Shown here: in pieces, positions 1-8,554 of the stretch | Numbering within the stretch: position 1 is the first letter of the stretch | Layout of the letters: each line of letters opens with the position of its first letter | From: Bacteroidales bacterium | GTDB taxonomy: Bacteria; Bacteroidota; Bacteroidia; Bacteroidales; F082 | Direction of reading: 5' to 3' | Length of the DNA: 35,878 nucleotides | NCBI GenBank assembly: GCA_017428285.1 | Contig: JAFRRE010000081.1 | Location: 1 to 35,878 of the forward strand | The notes under the pieces: generated by a model | Told to the model about the DNA's origin: nothing | The model's input: only the letters and a program-made list of their open reading frames with translations | Databases searched by the model: none | Translations under genes and position numbers: made by a program

Positions 1-2
1 AG

Positions 3-1001
3 GCAAGGCGCGAAGCCGAGGCTTGTGGGACACAATTCCTCGACAATATGAGATTCAAGAATAGTTATAAGGATGTGAAAGCCATCCCCTTGTCGGAAAT
101 AATGGACAGCATCATCGCGAACAACCGCGTCATTATGATGACCGAGAGGCACTTCAACCCACATAGTAGGGCTTTCGTTATCAGTTGGTTAGAGAAATGC
201 TATGAAAACGGCTATCGTTATCTCGCCGCCGAGACCCTGTTTGCAAAGGATTCCTTGCTCAACGAGAGGCGCTCGGTGCTGTTGAGCGAAACAGGGTTCT
301 ACAGCGACGAGCCTGTCTATGGCGATATGCTCAGGACCGCGCTCAATTTGGGCTATACACTCGTGCCTTACGAAGGCGACGGCTTCGGCGTTGATCGTGA
401 GGTGAACGAAGCCAAAAACCTTGTCGAAAGAATCATCAGCCAAGACCCTGAAGCAAAATTCCTGCTTTTAGGCGGCTTCGGGCATATCGCCGACCGCAAC
501 GGATGGTACACGATGGGCAGATATTTCAAGGAACAATCCGGCATCGACCCGTTCACGATGCAATGCACATTCTTCGACGACCCATACGGCGAAACCGATT
601 CCTTGCAAACCGTTTATTACGACTTGATTGATGCGATGCCCAACCGCGAGCCTATCCTTCTTTATGACACGGTGAAGCATATCTTCCCTTGCGGTTCGGG
701 TATGGATGCCACCTGCTGCCTGCCGCGCACGCGCTTCATTGAGGACAACATCCCCGACTGGAAACTCTACAACGGCAAGGTGCTTTACACTATTGACCGC
801 CGTTTCATCGACAAGAACGGCTTCCCCGAAGGTTGCGTGAGCGCGTTCCTGAAATCGGAAGGCGAGCAATGCGTTCCCATCGACCAGTATATGTACAGTA
901 AGGATGAAAAGGAGTTCAAGTTGGCGCTTTACAAGGGTGAGTATTTGTTGCGGTTTGATGACGGAAAGGAATATAAATATGCTACAATCACCGTAAAATG
1001 A
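3..1001 (+). CDS. ChaN/erythromycin-esterase-like protein, 5' end cut by window edge
   Basis: The frame is open from the left edge of the window, and the residues before the first ATG (position 48) look like normal coding sequence, so the true start is probably outside the window; position 48 is the first ATG available. Counting from that ATG, the N-terminal third carries a TERH motif (about residues 32-35) followed by a YLAAETL stretch. Further on come GYTLVPYEGDG and a hydrophobic strand ending in GGFGHIADRNGW. This pattern of an E/H pair, an acidic residue after a strand, and a late GxGH-like motif is that of the ChaN/EreA fold. The biochemical role is unknown: some members bind haem, others hydrolyse esters. 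The stop lies 8 bases before the next ATG, so the two genes probably share a transcript. I am fairly sure of the fold and not of the function. Confidence 0.6.
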   Translation, partial: ARREAEACGTQFLDNMRFKNSYKDVKAIPLSEIMDSIIANNRVIMMTERHFNPHSRAFVISWLEKCYENGYRYLAAETLFAKDSLLNERRSVLLSETGFYSDEPVYGDMLRTALNLGYTLVPYEGDGFGVDREVNEAKNLVERIISQDPEAKFLLLGGFGHIADRNGWYTMGRYFKEQSGIDPFTMQCTFFDDPYGETDSLQTVYYDLIDAMPNREPILLYDTVKHIFPCGSGMDATCCLPRTRFIEDNIPDWKLYNGKVLYTIDRRFIDKNGFPEGCVSAFLKSEGEQCVPIDQYMYSKDEKEFKLALYKGEYLLRFDDGKEYKYATITVK

Positions 1002-1008
1002 ATGCGTT

Positions 1009-2457
1009 ATGAAAAAGAACTCTATTCTTGCTTCGCTATTGCTATTCTTTGCTTCTTCGCTTTTCGCCCAAACCCAAACCACTGTTTACGGCAATCTCGG
1101 CGTGGAGAATGTGAACATCAGCATCGTGAACACGCCTTACGGCACCAGCACCGATGCCAAAGGACATTACGAACTGCCGCTTTTCGACCGTTCGGAGACC
1201 GTCAACCTGTATTATTCTTGCATCGGCTATCAGGATACCGTCGTGAGCCTAACGCCTAAGCAGTTGCAGCGCGACTCCATCAACGTCAGCTTCCGAATGC
1301 GCAGAATGAGTTACGGCCTTCAGGAAGTGGGCGTTTCGGCCTACAGCGACTTCTACCGCTCGGGCACCAACCGCAACATCGCCGACATCGCGTTTTTGGG
1401 CGGGAAAATCTACCTTTTGGAAAACAAGCCCAAGACTTCTTCGATGGTCGTCCTCGACACCGAAGGCATTGAACAAGCCCACAAGGACTTCGACCAACTC
1501 TTTGAGAAACTACACATTGACGCTTTCGATGACCTCATCCTCGTCGGAAAGGACAGTTGCTTGCAGGTATATCTCGATGAAAAACAGGGCATTTTGCCCG
1601 TTTCCACCTTCTCACGGGAGGACTACCGCAACAAACTGCTCAAAATCGTGTGCGAGTACAACGGGGCCTATATTGTCAAGACGATTGTGCATGACAGAGG
1701 CCTTTATTGGCTCAAATTCAACCACGGCAAAAGCCAAGACTTCTTTTACGTGATGAAAGACGTTCCCGACGCAAAGCCGCAACACCTTTGCAGTTTCATC
1801 GACACCCTCGGCTACCGTGCCTGCCAATCGCAATGGATGAAAATCCAAAACGAATACCATCAGGCGATGGCGGAAAACTTCACCCTCGAGTCCAACTATG
1901 TGGAAAATGACGACGGGAAAGGAGAAAGCATTGTTTCCAAGAGCATCAAAAAAGCGGAACGAGGAAGCCCAGGCATCGACCTCATCAACGAGAGAACTTG
2001 GGACGGAAATTTGGTACGTTTGGCCGAAACCCCTACCTTGCTTGGGATGATACAATGGTATTGCTCCATGCTGGCAAAAAAGGAAATCCAGATTGTCCTC
2101 TTGAAAGTCAATGGTTTGCTTCAATTCGTTGGTCTCGACAACCGCGAAATCGTGGAAATCGGCACAGACTTCAAGATTGCTAGAAGACAACAACTGAAAA
2201 TCACTTCGGGAGAACAATTCTTCAAAAACGAGTTCCTCACCGACAAAGCCACGGGCAAAACTTATGGTCTGTTCGTGGACAATGGGATGAGTTACATCGG
2301 CCTCTACGACCCTGAAGCAGGCACGGTCGGCATGGGACAAAAAGCCAGCAAGAAGATTTATCCAAGGGTATTCAAGGTGCATGGCGGCTATGCCTACAGC
2401 GTGTTTTTCGATTCGGGAAGCAATCGCGGAGTGATTAGTCGAGTGAAAATTGAATAA
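1009..2457 (+). CDS. Secreted protein with N-terminal carboxypeptidase-regulatory-like domain
   Basis: 482 residues. A clear signal peptide (MKKNSILASLLLFFASSLFA, then Q) sends it to the periplasm or beyond. Residues about 22-100 form a small beta-sandwich of the CarboxypepD_reg-like type: TVYGNLGVENVNISIVNT, then GTSTDAKGHYELP and a YYSCIGYQDTVV strand. This domain is common at the N-terminus of Bacteroidota outer-membrane proteins. The remaining ~380 residues look beta-rich (possibly propeller-like, with recurrent LxxDxxG strands) and I do not recognise them. No TonB-dependent receptor plug or barrel is present, so this is not a SusC-type receptor. It follows the preceding gene by 7 bases and is probably co-transcribed with it. 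The start is fixed by the signal peptide. Confidence 0.65.
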   Translation: MKKNSILASLLLFFASSLFAQTQTTVYGNLGVENVNISIVNTPYGTSTDAKGHYELPLFDRSETVNLYYSCIGYQDTVVSLTPKQLQRDSINVSFRMRRMSYGLQEVGVSAYSDFYRSGTNRNIADIAFLGGKIYLLENKPKTSSMVVLDTEGIEQAHKDFDQLFEKLHIDAFDDLILVGKDSCLQVYLDEKQGILPVSTFSREDYRNKLLKIVCEYNGAYIVKTIVHDRGLYWLKFNHGKSQDFFYVMKDVPDAKPQHLCSFIDTLGYRACQSQWMKIQNEYHQAMAENFTLESNYVENDDGKGESIVSKSIKKAERGSPGIDLINERTWDGNLVRLAETPTLLGMIQWYCSMLAKKEIQIVLLKVNGLLQFVGLDNREIVEIGTDFKIARRQQLKITSGEQFFKNEFLTDKATGKTYGLFVDNGMSYIGLYDPEAGTVGMGQKASKKIYPRVFKVHGGYAYSVFFDSGSNRGVISRVKIE

Positions 2458-2463
2458 AAACCC

Positions 2464-2471
2464 TACCTTTG
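2464..2471 (+). promoter_or_regulatory. -7 promoter element before malQ
   Basis: TACCTTTG fits the Bacteroidota -7 consensus TAnnTTTG and is followed by CGGC, as at two other sites in this window. It ends only four bases before the malQ ATG, so a transcript from it would have almost no leader. No TTG/TTTG element is found 19-21 bases upstream. Confidence 0.4.
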
Positions 2472-2475
2472 CGGC

Positions 2476-4380
2476 ATGAAAACCCTATTCAGATTACGAT
2501 ACGACAGCCGCTGGGGCGAGGAATTGTTCCTCACGGGAAACAGCACAGAATTAGGCAATTGGAATCCAAACAAGGCCGTGAAAATGGAATATGTGGGGCC
2601 TGGGATTTGGTCTGCCATGGTAGAGACAGTGTGCACACCGTCTCTACAGACGACGGAATACAAATATTTCATCCGCGAAAACGACCAAATCCGTTGGGAG
2701 GACGGCCCCAACCGCATCCTCCCCGACGGCAAAGACCGCGTTTGGGACTGGTTCGGCCTCACCGAAAGGCAGACGATGCGCGGCGTGGCCGTGCCGTTGT
2801 TCAGCCTGCGCACGGAAAATGATTTCGGTATCGGCGAGTTTGCCGACTTGCCGAAATTAGGCGATTGGTGCGTCAGCAAAGGATTGAAAATCATCCAAAT
2901 CCTTCCCATCAACGACACGACCTTGCATTACGATTGGCGCGATTCGTATCCGTACAATGCCATTTCGGCCTTTGCGCTGAACCCAATCTATCTGAACTTG
3001 CAGCAGATGGGCATTAAGGAAGACAACACTTTCTGGACCAAGCGATATCACCTTAACAAAAATGACTTCGTCGATTATCCCAAAGTACTGAAAACCAAAT
3101 GGGTATATTTTCGAAGAGCCTTTGGACAGCAATGGGAATCACTGAAAGAAACCGCTGATTTTCAGCAATTTCTCAAAGAAAACGAAGACTGGCTTCCCGA
3201 CTACGCCCAATTTTGCGCCAAGCGTGACGGCAATGGTACAGAAATCCACCTCTTCCTGCAATACCACTGCGACAAGCAACTGCGCGAGACCGTCCGCGCC
3301 TTGCACGACAAAGGCCTGCTGCTGAAAGGCGACATCCCCATCGGGGTGAATCCCAAAGGCGTTGACGTGAAAGCGCATCCCGATTTGTTCAACCTCAATG
3401 TGCAAGTGGGTGCCCCGCCCGACGACTTTGCCTATGAGGGACAGAATTGGGGCTTCCCATCCTACAATTGGGAAGCAATGGCGAAGGACAACTACGCCTG
3501 GTGGCAACGCCGCCTGCAAGTGATGAGCCGCTACTTCGACGCCTACCGCATCGATCATATCTTGGGCTTCTTCCGCATTTGGGAGATACCGAAGTCGACC
3601 AGGTCGGGGTTATTGGGACATTTCAATCCTTCTCTGCCTTTGAGCGTGGAAGAAATTGAAAAACAAGGGTTTAAGTTCAGCAAAAGATTCCATACGACAA
3701 GAGGAGTGGAAACGCTTTTCATCCCCGACCCGATTGAGAAGGACAAATACATTCCTCGCATCGAACTGCAAAGGACCTACCATTACCAGCACCTCAAAGA
3801 CGACCAAAAACAAGCCCTCGACCGCATTTACGAGGACTTCTACTACCACCGCCACAACGAGTTTTGGAAGCAGAAAGCCCTTGAAAAACTGCCACCGCTC
3901 ATCAACGCGACAAAGATGATTGCCTGCAGCGAGGACTTGGGCATGATTCCCGCCTCTGTGCCCGAGGTGATGCAGCAGTTGGGCATCATGAGCCTTGAGG
4001 TGCAGCGAATGCCCAAAGTGTTCGGCCACGCTTTTGTGCAGACTGAAGACCTGCCCGAAAACTGCGTCTACACCACCGGCACCCACGACATGCCCACCTT
4101 GCGCGGCTGGCTTGACGAAGACCGAGTGCGCACCCGCCAATTCCTGGACAGCCTCGATCTCGACGACCGCAAAGTTACTGGCAAGACAATCAAAAAAATC
4201 TTGGAAAAACATTGCGACTGCCCATCGAAGTGGAACATCTACCCACTGCAAGACCTTCTGGACAGGGAACAAAAGAATTGGTCGCCCAACCCTATAGACG
4301 ACCAAATCAATGTGCCAGCCGACCCGAAAAACAAGTGGTGCTGGCGAATGAAAATATCGGTGGAAGACTTGCCGATTTGA
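2476..4380 (+). CDS. malQ: 4-alpha-glucanotransferase (amylomaltase, GH77) with N-terminal CBM20
   Basis: 634 residues. It transfers alpha-1,4-glucan segments between maltooligosaccharides in the cytoplasm during starch or glycogen use. Residues 1-95 are a CBM20 starch-binding domain (FRLRYDSRWGEELFLTGNS, LGNWNP, then WEDGPNR). GH77 starts near residue 100 (MRGVAVPLFSLRTENDFGIG). The catalytic set is present: nucleophile D360 in YRIDHILGF, acid/base E486 in ACSEDLG, and the third carboxylate D538 in GTHDMP. No signal peptide is seen. Many Bacteroidota homologues are longer, near 900 residues; this one has a single short CBM20. A near-perfect 28-base palindrome lies inside the reading frame, encoding about residues 49-58 of the CBM20 domain. 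The start is chosen because the CBM20 strand begins at residue 3. Confidence 0.93.
   Translation: MKTLFRLRYDSRWGEELFLTGNSTELGNWNPNKAVKMEYVGPGIWSAMVETVCTPSLQTTEYKYFIRENDQIRWEDGPNRILPDGKDRVWDWFGLTERQTMRGVAVPLFSLRTENDFGIGEFADLPKLGDWCVSKGLKIIQILPINDTTLHYDWRDSYPYNAISAFALNPIYLNLQQMGIKEDNTFWTKRYHLNKNDFVDYPKVLKTKWVYFRRAFGQQWESLKETADFQQFLKENEDWLPDYAQFCAKRDGNGTEIHLFLQYHCDKQLRETVRALHDKGLLLKGDIPIGVNPKGVDVKAHPDLFNLNVQVGAPPDDFAYEGQNWGFPSYNWEAMAKDNYAWWQRRLQVMSRYFDAYRIDHILGFFRIWEIPKSTRSGLLGHFNPSLPLSVEEIEKQGFKFSKRFHTTRGVETLFIPDPIEKDKYIPRIELQRTYHYQHLKDDQKQALDRIYEDFYYHRHNEFWKQKALEKLPPLINATKMIACSEDLGMIPASVPEVMQQLGIMSLEVQRMPKVFGHAFVQTEDLPENCVYTTGTHDMPTLRGWLDEDRVRTRQFLDSLDLDDRKVTGKTIKKILEKHCDCPSKWNIYPLQDLLDREQKNWSPNPIDDQINVPADPKNKWCWRMKISVEDLPI
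2620..2647. repeat. Palindromic element inside malQ
   Basis: Arms GTAGAGAC and GTCTCTAC flank a GTGTGCAC-type centre. The 28 bases match their own reverse complement except at one symmetric pair. The element is translated in frame and adds residues to a loop between two beta strands of CBM20. Short palindromes with GTAGAGAC...GTCTCTAC ends are known as dispersed repeats in several bacterial genomes; that this is such a copy is inference. Confidence 0.6.
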
Positions 4381-4398
4381 AAAAAATGCCTATTTTTG
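4369..4398 (+). promoter_or_regulatory. Promoter of the AAA ATPase gene
   Basis: TTG at 4369-4371, 19 bases, then TATTTTTG at 4391-4398: a good match to the Bacteroidota -33/-7 pair. It overlaps the end of malQ and would leave a leader of roughly 75 bases before the ATPase start. Confidence 0.6.
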
Positions 4399-4409
4399 CA
4401 ACGAAAAAA

Positions 4410-4446
4410 TTGTCGCGAAATTTTCGTCGCGAAATTTTCGCGGCAA
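4410..4446. repeat. Tandem 14-mer within a hairpin in the ATPase leader
   Basis: GTCGCGAAATTTTC occurs twice head to tail (4412-4425 and 4426-4439). The outer ends also pair (TTGTCGCGAAA at 4410-4420 with TTTCGCGGCAA at 4436-4446, one mismatch). It lies between the -7 element and the ATPase start, where it could act as an operator or as an RNA hairpin. Confidence 0.6.
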
Positions 4447-4480
4447 TCAAGCGCAAAACTCAATCTAATATTTAGTCATA

Positions 4481-5605
4481 ATGTCAAGTAGAACAAAGGA
4501 TTTCAACCCATTCTCCGTACTCGCTTATATAGGGAACGACTACTTCTGCGACCGTGAAAACGAAACAAAACGGCTTATTGAAGCACTCAAAAATGGTCGA
4601 AATATAACCCTAATCAGCCCAAGAAGGATGGGAAAAACAGGGTTAATCAAGCATGTTTTTGAAAGATTTGACCCAAAAGAAGCCAATTGCTTTTACGTTG
4701 ACTTGGACCAAACCTCCTGCCTCGCCGACTTGGTACAAGCCTTCGGCAAGGTCGTATTGAAACAAATCGGCATGCCTTCTGGCCGGGTTTGGAAAGAAAT
4801 CTTATCGTGGTTCAAGTCGCTACGACCTGTTCTCTCCGCCGAGCCATCAACAGGCGCGCCGCAAATCAGCCTTGACATCAAGCCGGCGGAAGCAGAAGCG
4901 TCGTTGGACGAGATTTTCGGCTGGTTGGAAAAGTCGAAGTTGCCGTGCCATGTTGCATTCGATGAATTTCAAGTCATCTCCGATTACCCCGAACCAAAGA
5001 TGGAGGCTCTGTTGCGCAGCCACGTCCAACATCTCACCAATGTCCATTTCATCTTCGCAGGAAGCCAAAAGCACCTGATGACCGAAATGTTTATGGCTGC
5101 CAACCGCCCGTTTTTCCAAAGCACGCAGATGTTCCCGCTATACGAAATCCCTGAAGATGCCTATTTTGACTTTGCCCAACGTCACTTTGAGCGTCACAAG
5201 CAAACTTTGTCAAAAGAGACTTTCCATGAGCTGTACACTACTGTTTACGGCCACACTTGGTATATCCAATGCGCGCTCAACCGACTTTATCAATACGGCA
5301 CACGCCAAATCGATGGGCAAACCTTAGCCACAACGATAGAAGACATTCTGGAAGAATACAAGGAAACCTTTAGGACTTACTGCAAACTCCTCACTTCCAA
5401 CCAATTGTCACTCATTAAATCTATCGCTCATGAAGGAAAAGTGAAGGAAATTGGAAGTCAAGAGTTCCTGCAAAAACACCAGCCTGGGCCAGCCAGCACC
5501 GTGCGAAGCGCCCTCCGAGTGCTCACCGACAAGGAATTAGTCGCTGAGGACGAAGACGGCTACAGCGTTTATGATCGGTTTTTCGGGCTTTGGCTGGGGA
5601 GATAA
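4481..5605 (+). CDS. Archaeal-type AAA ATPase (ATPase_2 family) with C-terminal winged helix
   Basis: 374 residues, predicted cytoplasmic. The N-terminus (FNPFSVLAYIGNDYFCDRENE) matches the usual opening of this family. A Walker A loop SPRRMGKTG lies near residues 46-54, and Walker B is the hydrophobic strand ending in AFDEFQ (about residues 160-165). The last ~80 residues (from LTSNQLSLIKSIA to YDRFFGLWL) have the pattern of a winged-helix domain with a conserved DxFFxxWL ending. Bacteroidota genomes carry many copies of such STAND-like ATPases, and their roles are mostly unknown; some are linked to mobile elements. Here it stands alone with its own promoter and a repeat-containing leader, and it converges on the minus-strand cluster. 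Confidence 0.85.
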   Translation: MSSRTKDFNPFSVLAYIGNDYFCDRENETKRLIEALKNGRNITLISPRRMGKTGLIKHVFERFDPKEANCFYVDLDQTSCLADLVQAFGKVVLKQIGMPSGRVWKEILSWFKSLRPVLSAEPSTGAPQISLDIKPAEAEASLDEIFGWLEKSKLPCHVAFDEFQVISDYPEPKMEALLRSHVQHLTNVHFIFAGSQKHLMTEMFMAANRPFFQSTQMFPLYEIPEDAYFDFAQRHFERHKQTLSKETFHELYTTVYGHTWYIQCALNRLYQYGTRQIDGQTLATTIEDILEEYKETFRTYCKLLTSNQLSLIKSIAHEGKVKEIGSQEFLQKHQPGPASTVRSALRVLTDKELVAEDEDGYSVYDRFFGLWLGR

Positions 5606-5641
5606 AAAACAATTCTAAATCAGGTTTCACAAATCTGTTCA

Positions 5642-6445
5642 TCAATACATCCTCATTGAAGCCTCTATCACCAAATTATTCATCTTGGTATTAATTTGTG
5701 AATTATTAAAATAATCAAAACAATCCCACTCATACTTGAACATTAAAGCCGTCCGATTAATGCTAAAGCCTATTGCCAAAACACCACGCCAGCCTCCGTT
5801 TACTTTATCTTTTCCCATCAGCAAAGGATCGTTATAGAAAAGTGTCTTTACATACGAAGCTCCTCCTTTTGCAACAATGTTCCATTTGTGTTTGCGCTCA
5901 AAATCATTTCCCAAAACATACCAACTTATGGTTGCGGAAGGGACTACCCCCGATGTCTTATGCAAACCTGCCAGATCACCCTCTTTTATGCACACCCCCC
6001 TCCACTCGTAATTAACTCCAAAGTTGGCTCCAAATGGAATATCGTATGACCGCCAATGCAAATTATACCCAAGCGAAAAGTTGTAATTATGCCGAAAATC
6101 TCCGAATAGCAGACAACGCCACCAGTCAGGCCCTTGTGTTGGAATTTCACCATCTGGACCATAGACTCTCCATTTTGGCACATGAATATCATACGAAGGG
6201 CTTACTGCCAGCCATTTCCAATATTTATTAAAACCATTCAAAGATTCGGGTTTAATCTCTACTTCTTCTAAATCAATCAATGTAAATACCTGAACGACCC
6301 CAGTAGCTGCATTGACACATACTGGCAATAGGAAAGAATTGGATCGTACTTCAAAATCGCCATACCATACGCTGTGGTTCACTTGGCAATTTAACAGAGA
6401 TGGATAGCAAAGTGCTAAGGCTAAGATAATCAATACTTTTTTCAT
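5642..6445 (-). CDS. Predicted outer-membrane beta-barrel protein
   Basis: 267 residues with a signal peptide (MKKVLIILALALCYPSLLNC). The mature part shows alternating hydrophobic strands rich in Tyr, Trp and Gly, such as FSLGYNLHWRSYDIPFGANF and GGWRGVLAIGFSINRTALMF, and ends with an aromatic residue (SMRMY), as barrel proteins do. I do not recognise a named family. Its C-terminal part resembles the barrel remnant at 8310-8543 and, more loosely, the C-terminus of the 274-residue barrel protein at 10046-10870. Its ATG overlaps the stop of the upstream 608-residue gene by four bases (ATGA), so the two are translationally coupled. Last gene of the minus-strand cluster. Confidence 0.6.
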   Translation of the reverse strand: MKKVLIILALALCYPSLLNCQVNHSVWYGDFEVRSNSFLLPVCVNAATGVVQVFTLIDLEEVEIKPESLNGFNKYWKWLAVSPSYDIHVPKWRVYGPDGEIPTQGPDWWRCLLFGDFRHNYNFSLGYNLHWRSYDIPFGANFGVNYEWRGVCIKEGDLAGLHKTSGVVPSATISWYVLGNDFERKHKWNIVAKGGASYVKTLFYNDPLLMGKDKVNGGWRGVLAIGFSINRTALMFKYEWDCFDYFNNSQINTKMNNLVIEASMRMY

Positions 6446-8268
6446 AATTTCAATTTTATGTCTACTTTTAATAAAGTTGCCGCTTTCTTAAGTTCGTTTT
6501 CTGGTATTTTTTCGACACTGCCATACTTTTTTTTCAACTGGCTATACGCAGGTTCTTTTTCGTCGTAAATAAACCATACCCAGTCCTCTCCTGAATAATA
6601 AACAGGCATTATGATATCTTTAGATATTGCTGGGAGAAGTATCCTGTAATCAGGCCATAGAAGGCCATATTTTCCTTCCTTTTTGAACTCGTGAAAAACC
6701 ATATCAAGATTTTCAAAACCAAGACCAATAAGCAATTCAAACGTATCCCTGACCTTTCCCGTCGTGTCCATCAACTGCCACTCTCTTTTATCCGACTCAA
6801 GCACTTCAACGATAGCAAGACCATTGGTAAAATTCGGCAAGTCAAGCTTCAAGATTGTCCCAATCCTTTTAAGTTCATCAACCGGTATCTTATAATCTTT
6901 TTCATACCTTTTCAGCAATTGATCATACGACGACTGGTCATAGTTACATAAGAGCGTTATCTTGTCCACTTCATAATCAACACTTCTAAGATTATCATAA
7001 ATCGATGGGAGAATCATGTCATTATTCGAGGTTATCATTCCATATTTCCCACCTTTATTTACAATATAACGTTTAGTCTCTCCTCTTAAGTCAATATAAG
7101 CTGTAATTTTATTGATAAGCGGCACGTCCCACTCACCAGTTTTGCGATTAATAACTCCGCTTTTATCCTCTTTATGCACCAACAACTGCTTGCCGCCTTC
7201 AACATCTGTTACTCTCAAATAGACATCTTTAACCTTTCCTGTTGTATCAATTAAGAACCATTCGTTTTTATCCGACTTAACAATTGCCGTACCATTCGTG
7301 AAAAACGGATAACCGTACTGATACTGCTGCTTGATTACCATTTTTCCTTGTGCGGAAATGTATCCAAGTTTTCCTGACTTAAAATTGAATGCAAACAGGC
7401 GATTTGATGGGAATGGATTGCTTTCCCAACCACTTAAAGGCTTTAATACTACACTTGCTCTATTATGGTTAAGTACTAATTGTTCAATCCCTTTATTACT
7501 CTTCTGCCAATAGAAATCAACAAGATAATCACGCACTTTTCTTGGATATTGCTTGCATCCTTCGCCTTTGAATGACATCACACCCAAACTGTATGAAGCA
7601 TCTTCATTTTTAGGATCCTTTTTCAGCACTTTTTGATACAACCTATAGGCTTCTTCATAGTGTTTGTTGGAGTACATGGTTTGAGCCTCAACAAGCAACT
7701 GATCAGTTGTCATGTCCTCATAGTTAAGCCCCGAACTGCTAAATTGATTCTTGATAGAACATACATTTTTATTCCTTGAATGGAGAAACATGGTATCATT
7801 AAGTACTATTGTGGGCGAATCCGGTGTTTTTATTGTTTTCTGAACCACTATTCGCACAAAAGGAGGTATGTCATTGCCTCTGCTCATCTCAGGCCCCCGC
7901 TGGTATTCATCGGAAAGCACTTTATATGAGAAATCTAACTTCTTTTCTTCCGCGATTCGCAAGAAAACTCCAATATAATTGGTGAGAGACATTGTTCTTT
8001 TATCTTCATGCTTTCCACCCACCTCCACCAAATCATTAGGCACACGAAAATCATTCGCCAATGAATTTCCATTGACATCCTTCCCAATGACATTCATTAT
8101 CCGCAATCCACTTTGAGCTTGGATCTCTCCAACCGGATGTTTCGACATCTGTTGAAATGACCCATAATATGTATTAGCAATTTCTTTTGCCTCTGACAGC
8201 GTCAGATTTGATTGGGTTTTGGCAAGAGTTGGAAACAACAACAAAATAATAAATGCTAACTTTTTCAT
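6442..8268 (-). CDS. Secreted protein: repeated cluster domain, TPRs and WG repeats
   Basis: 608 residues with a signal peptide (MKKLAFIILLLFPTLAKTQ). Residues about 20-185 are the domain shared with the proteins at 10886 and 11761 (helix with YYGSFQQ, then FRVPNDL, then LTNYIGVF). Residues about 190-260 contain TPR-type helices (MYSNKHYEEAYRLYQKVLKK) and a GEGCK motif also found in the 290-residue paralogue. From about 290 to the end are WG/KWG-type repeats: GKLGYISAQGKMVIKQQYQ, GKYGMITSNNDMILPSIYD, EGKYGLLWPDYRILLPAI. WG repeats build beta-rich scaffolds and have no known catalytic role. The signal peptide is nearly identical to that of the 191-residue paralogue, which points to recent duplication. 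Function unknown. Confidence 0.65.
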   Translation of the reverse strand: MKKLAFIILLLFPTLAKTQSNLTLSEAKEIANTYYGSFQQMSKHPVGEIQAQSGLRIMNVIGKDVNGNSLANDFRVPNDLVEVGGKHEDKRTMSLTNYIGVFLRIAEEKKLDFSYKVLSDEYQRGPEMSRGNDIPPFVRIVVQKTIKTPDSPTIVLNDTMFLHSRNKNVCSIKNQFSSSGLNYEDMTTDQLLVEAQTMYSNKHYEEAYRLYQKVLKKDPKNEDASYSLGVMSFKGEGCKQYPRKVRDYLVDFYWQKSNKGIEQLVLNHNRASVVLKPLSGWESNPFPSNRLFAFNFKSGKLGYISAQGKMVIKQQYQYGYPFFTNGTAIVKSDKNEWFLIDTTGKVKDVYLRVTDVEGGKQLLVHKEDKSGVINRKTGEWDVPLINKITAYIDLRGETKRYIVNKGGKYGMITSNNDMILPSIYDNLRSVDYEVDKITLLCNYDQSSYDQLLKRYEKDYKIPVDELKRIGTILKLDLPNFTNGLAIVEVLESDKREWQLMDTTGKVRDTFELLIGLGFENLDMVFHEFKKEGKYGLLWPDYRILLPAISKDIIMPVYYSGEDWVWFIYDEKEPAYSQLKKKYGSVEKIPENELKKAATLLKVDIKLKL

Positions 8269-8309
8269 TTGTTTAAGGTTATATTATTGTGGTATCAAAG
8301 GAAAACGGA

Positions 8310-8543
8310 TTATACAAAAATAGCCCATCCTATACTAAAGCAGTTGGAACTATTTGTGATTTCGTTATTGTAAAGGAAACCTCCTATTGCCTTATAGTCT
8401 TTATCGAAAAGTTGAAACAAATCTTTTGTCCATCTTACATGTATCGATCCAAATCTATTTGTAGTAATAGCGACTCCCAACATAGGCCTAAAGCCGTTAT
8501 TCAGAGCGTCCAATCCATAACCACTATTTCTGAATCTCTTCAT
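8310..8543 (-). pseudogene. C-terminal remnant of an outer-membrane barrel gene
   Basis: An open frame of 77 residues with no signal peptide. It begins abruptly (MKRFRNSGYG) and then reads like the last strands of a barrel: NNGFRPMLGVAITTNRFG, ending IGWAIFV. The segment FRPMLGVAITTNRF aligns with WRGVLAIGFSINRT of the 267-residue barrel protein and with FRPYLSIALMYRHN of the 274-residue one. The simplest reading is that a third related barrel gene lost its first two thirds. It could instead be a real small gene, but nothing would export it. Confidence 0.45.
8315..8322 (-). promoter_or_regulatory. -7 promoter element before the WG-repeat gene
   Basis: TATTTTTG on the minus strand, about 45 bases before the 8268 start and inside the 3' end of the barrel remnant. 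It suggests that the last two genes of the cluster can be transcribed on their own. No clear -33 element was found. Confidence 0.4.
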
Positions 8544-8554
8544 AGTCAATCACA

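Noticed and set aside
1612..2382. 256-residue minus-strand open frame, and similar long antisense frames at 3610-4305, 26191-26832 and 33339-33995
   Set aside because: They mirror well-supported genes on the plus strand, have no family motifs and have compositions typical of reversed codons.
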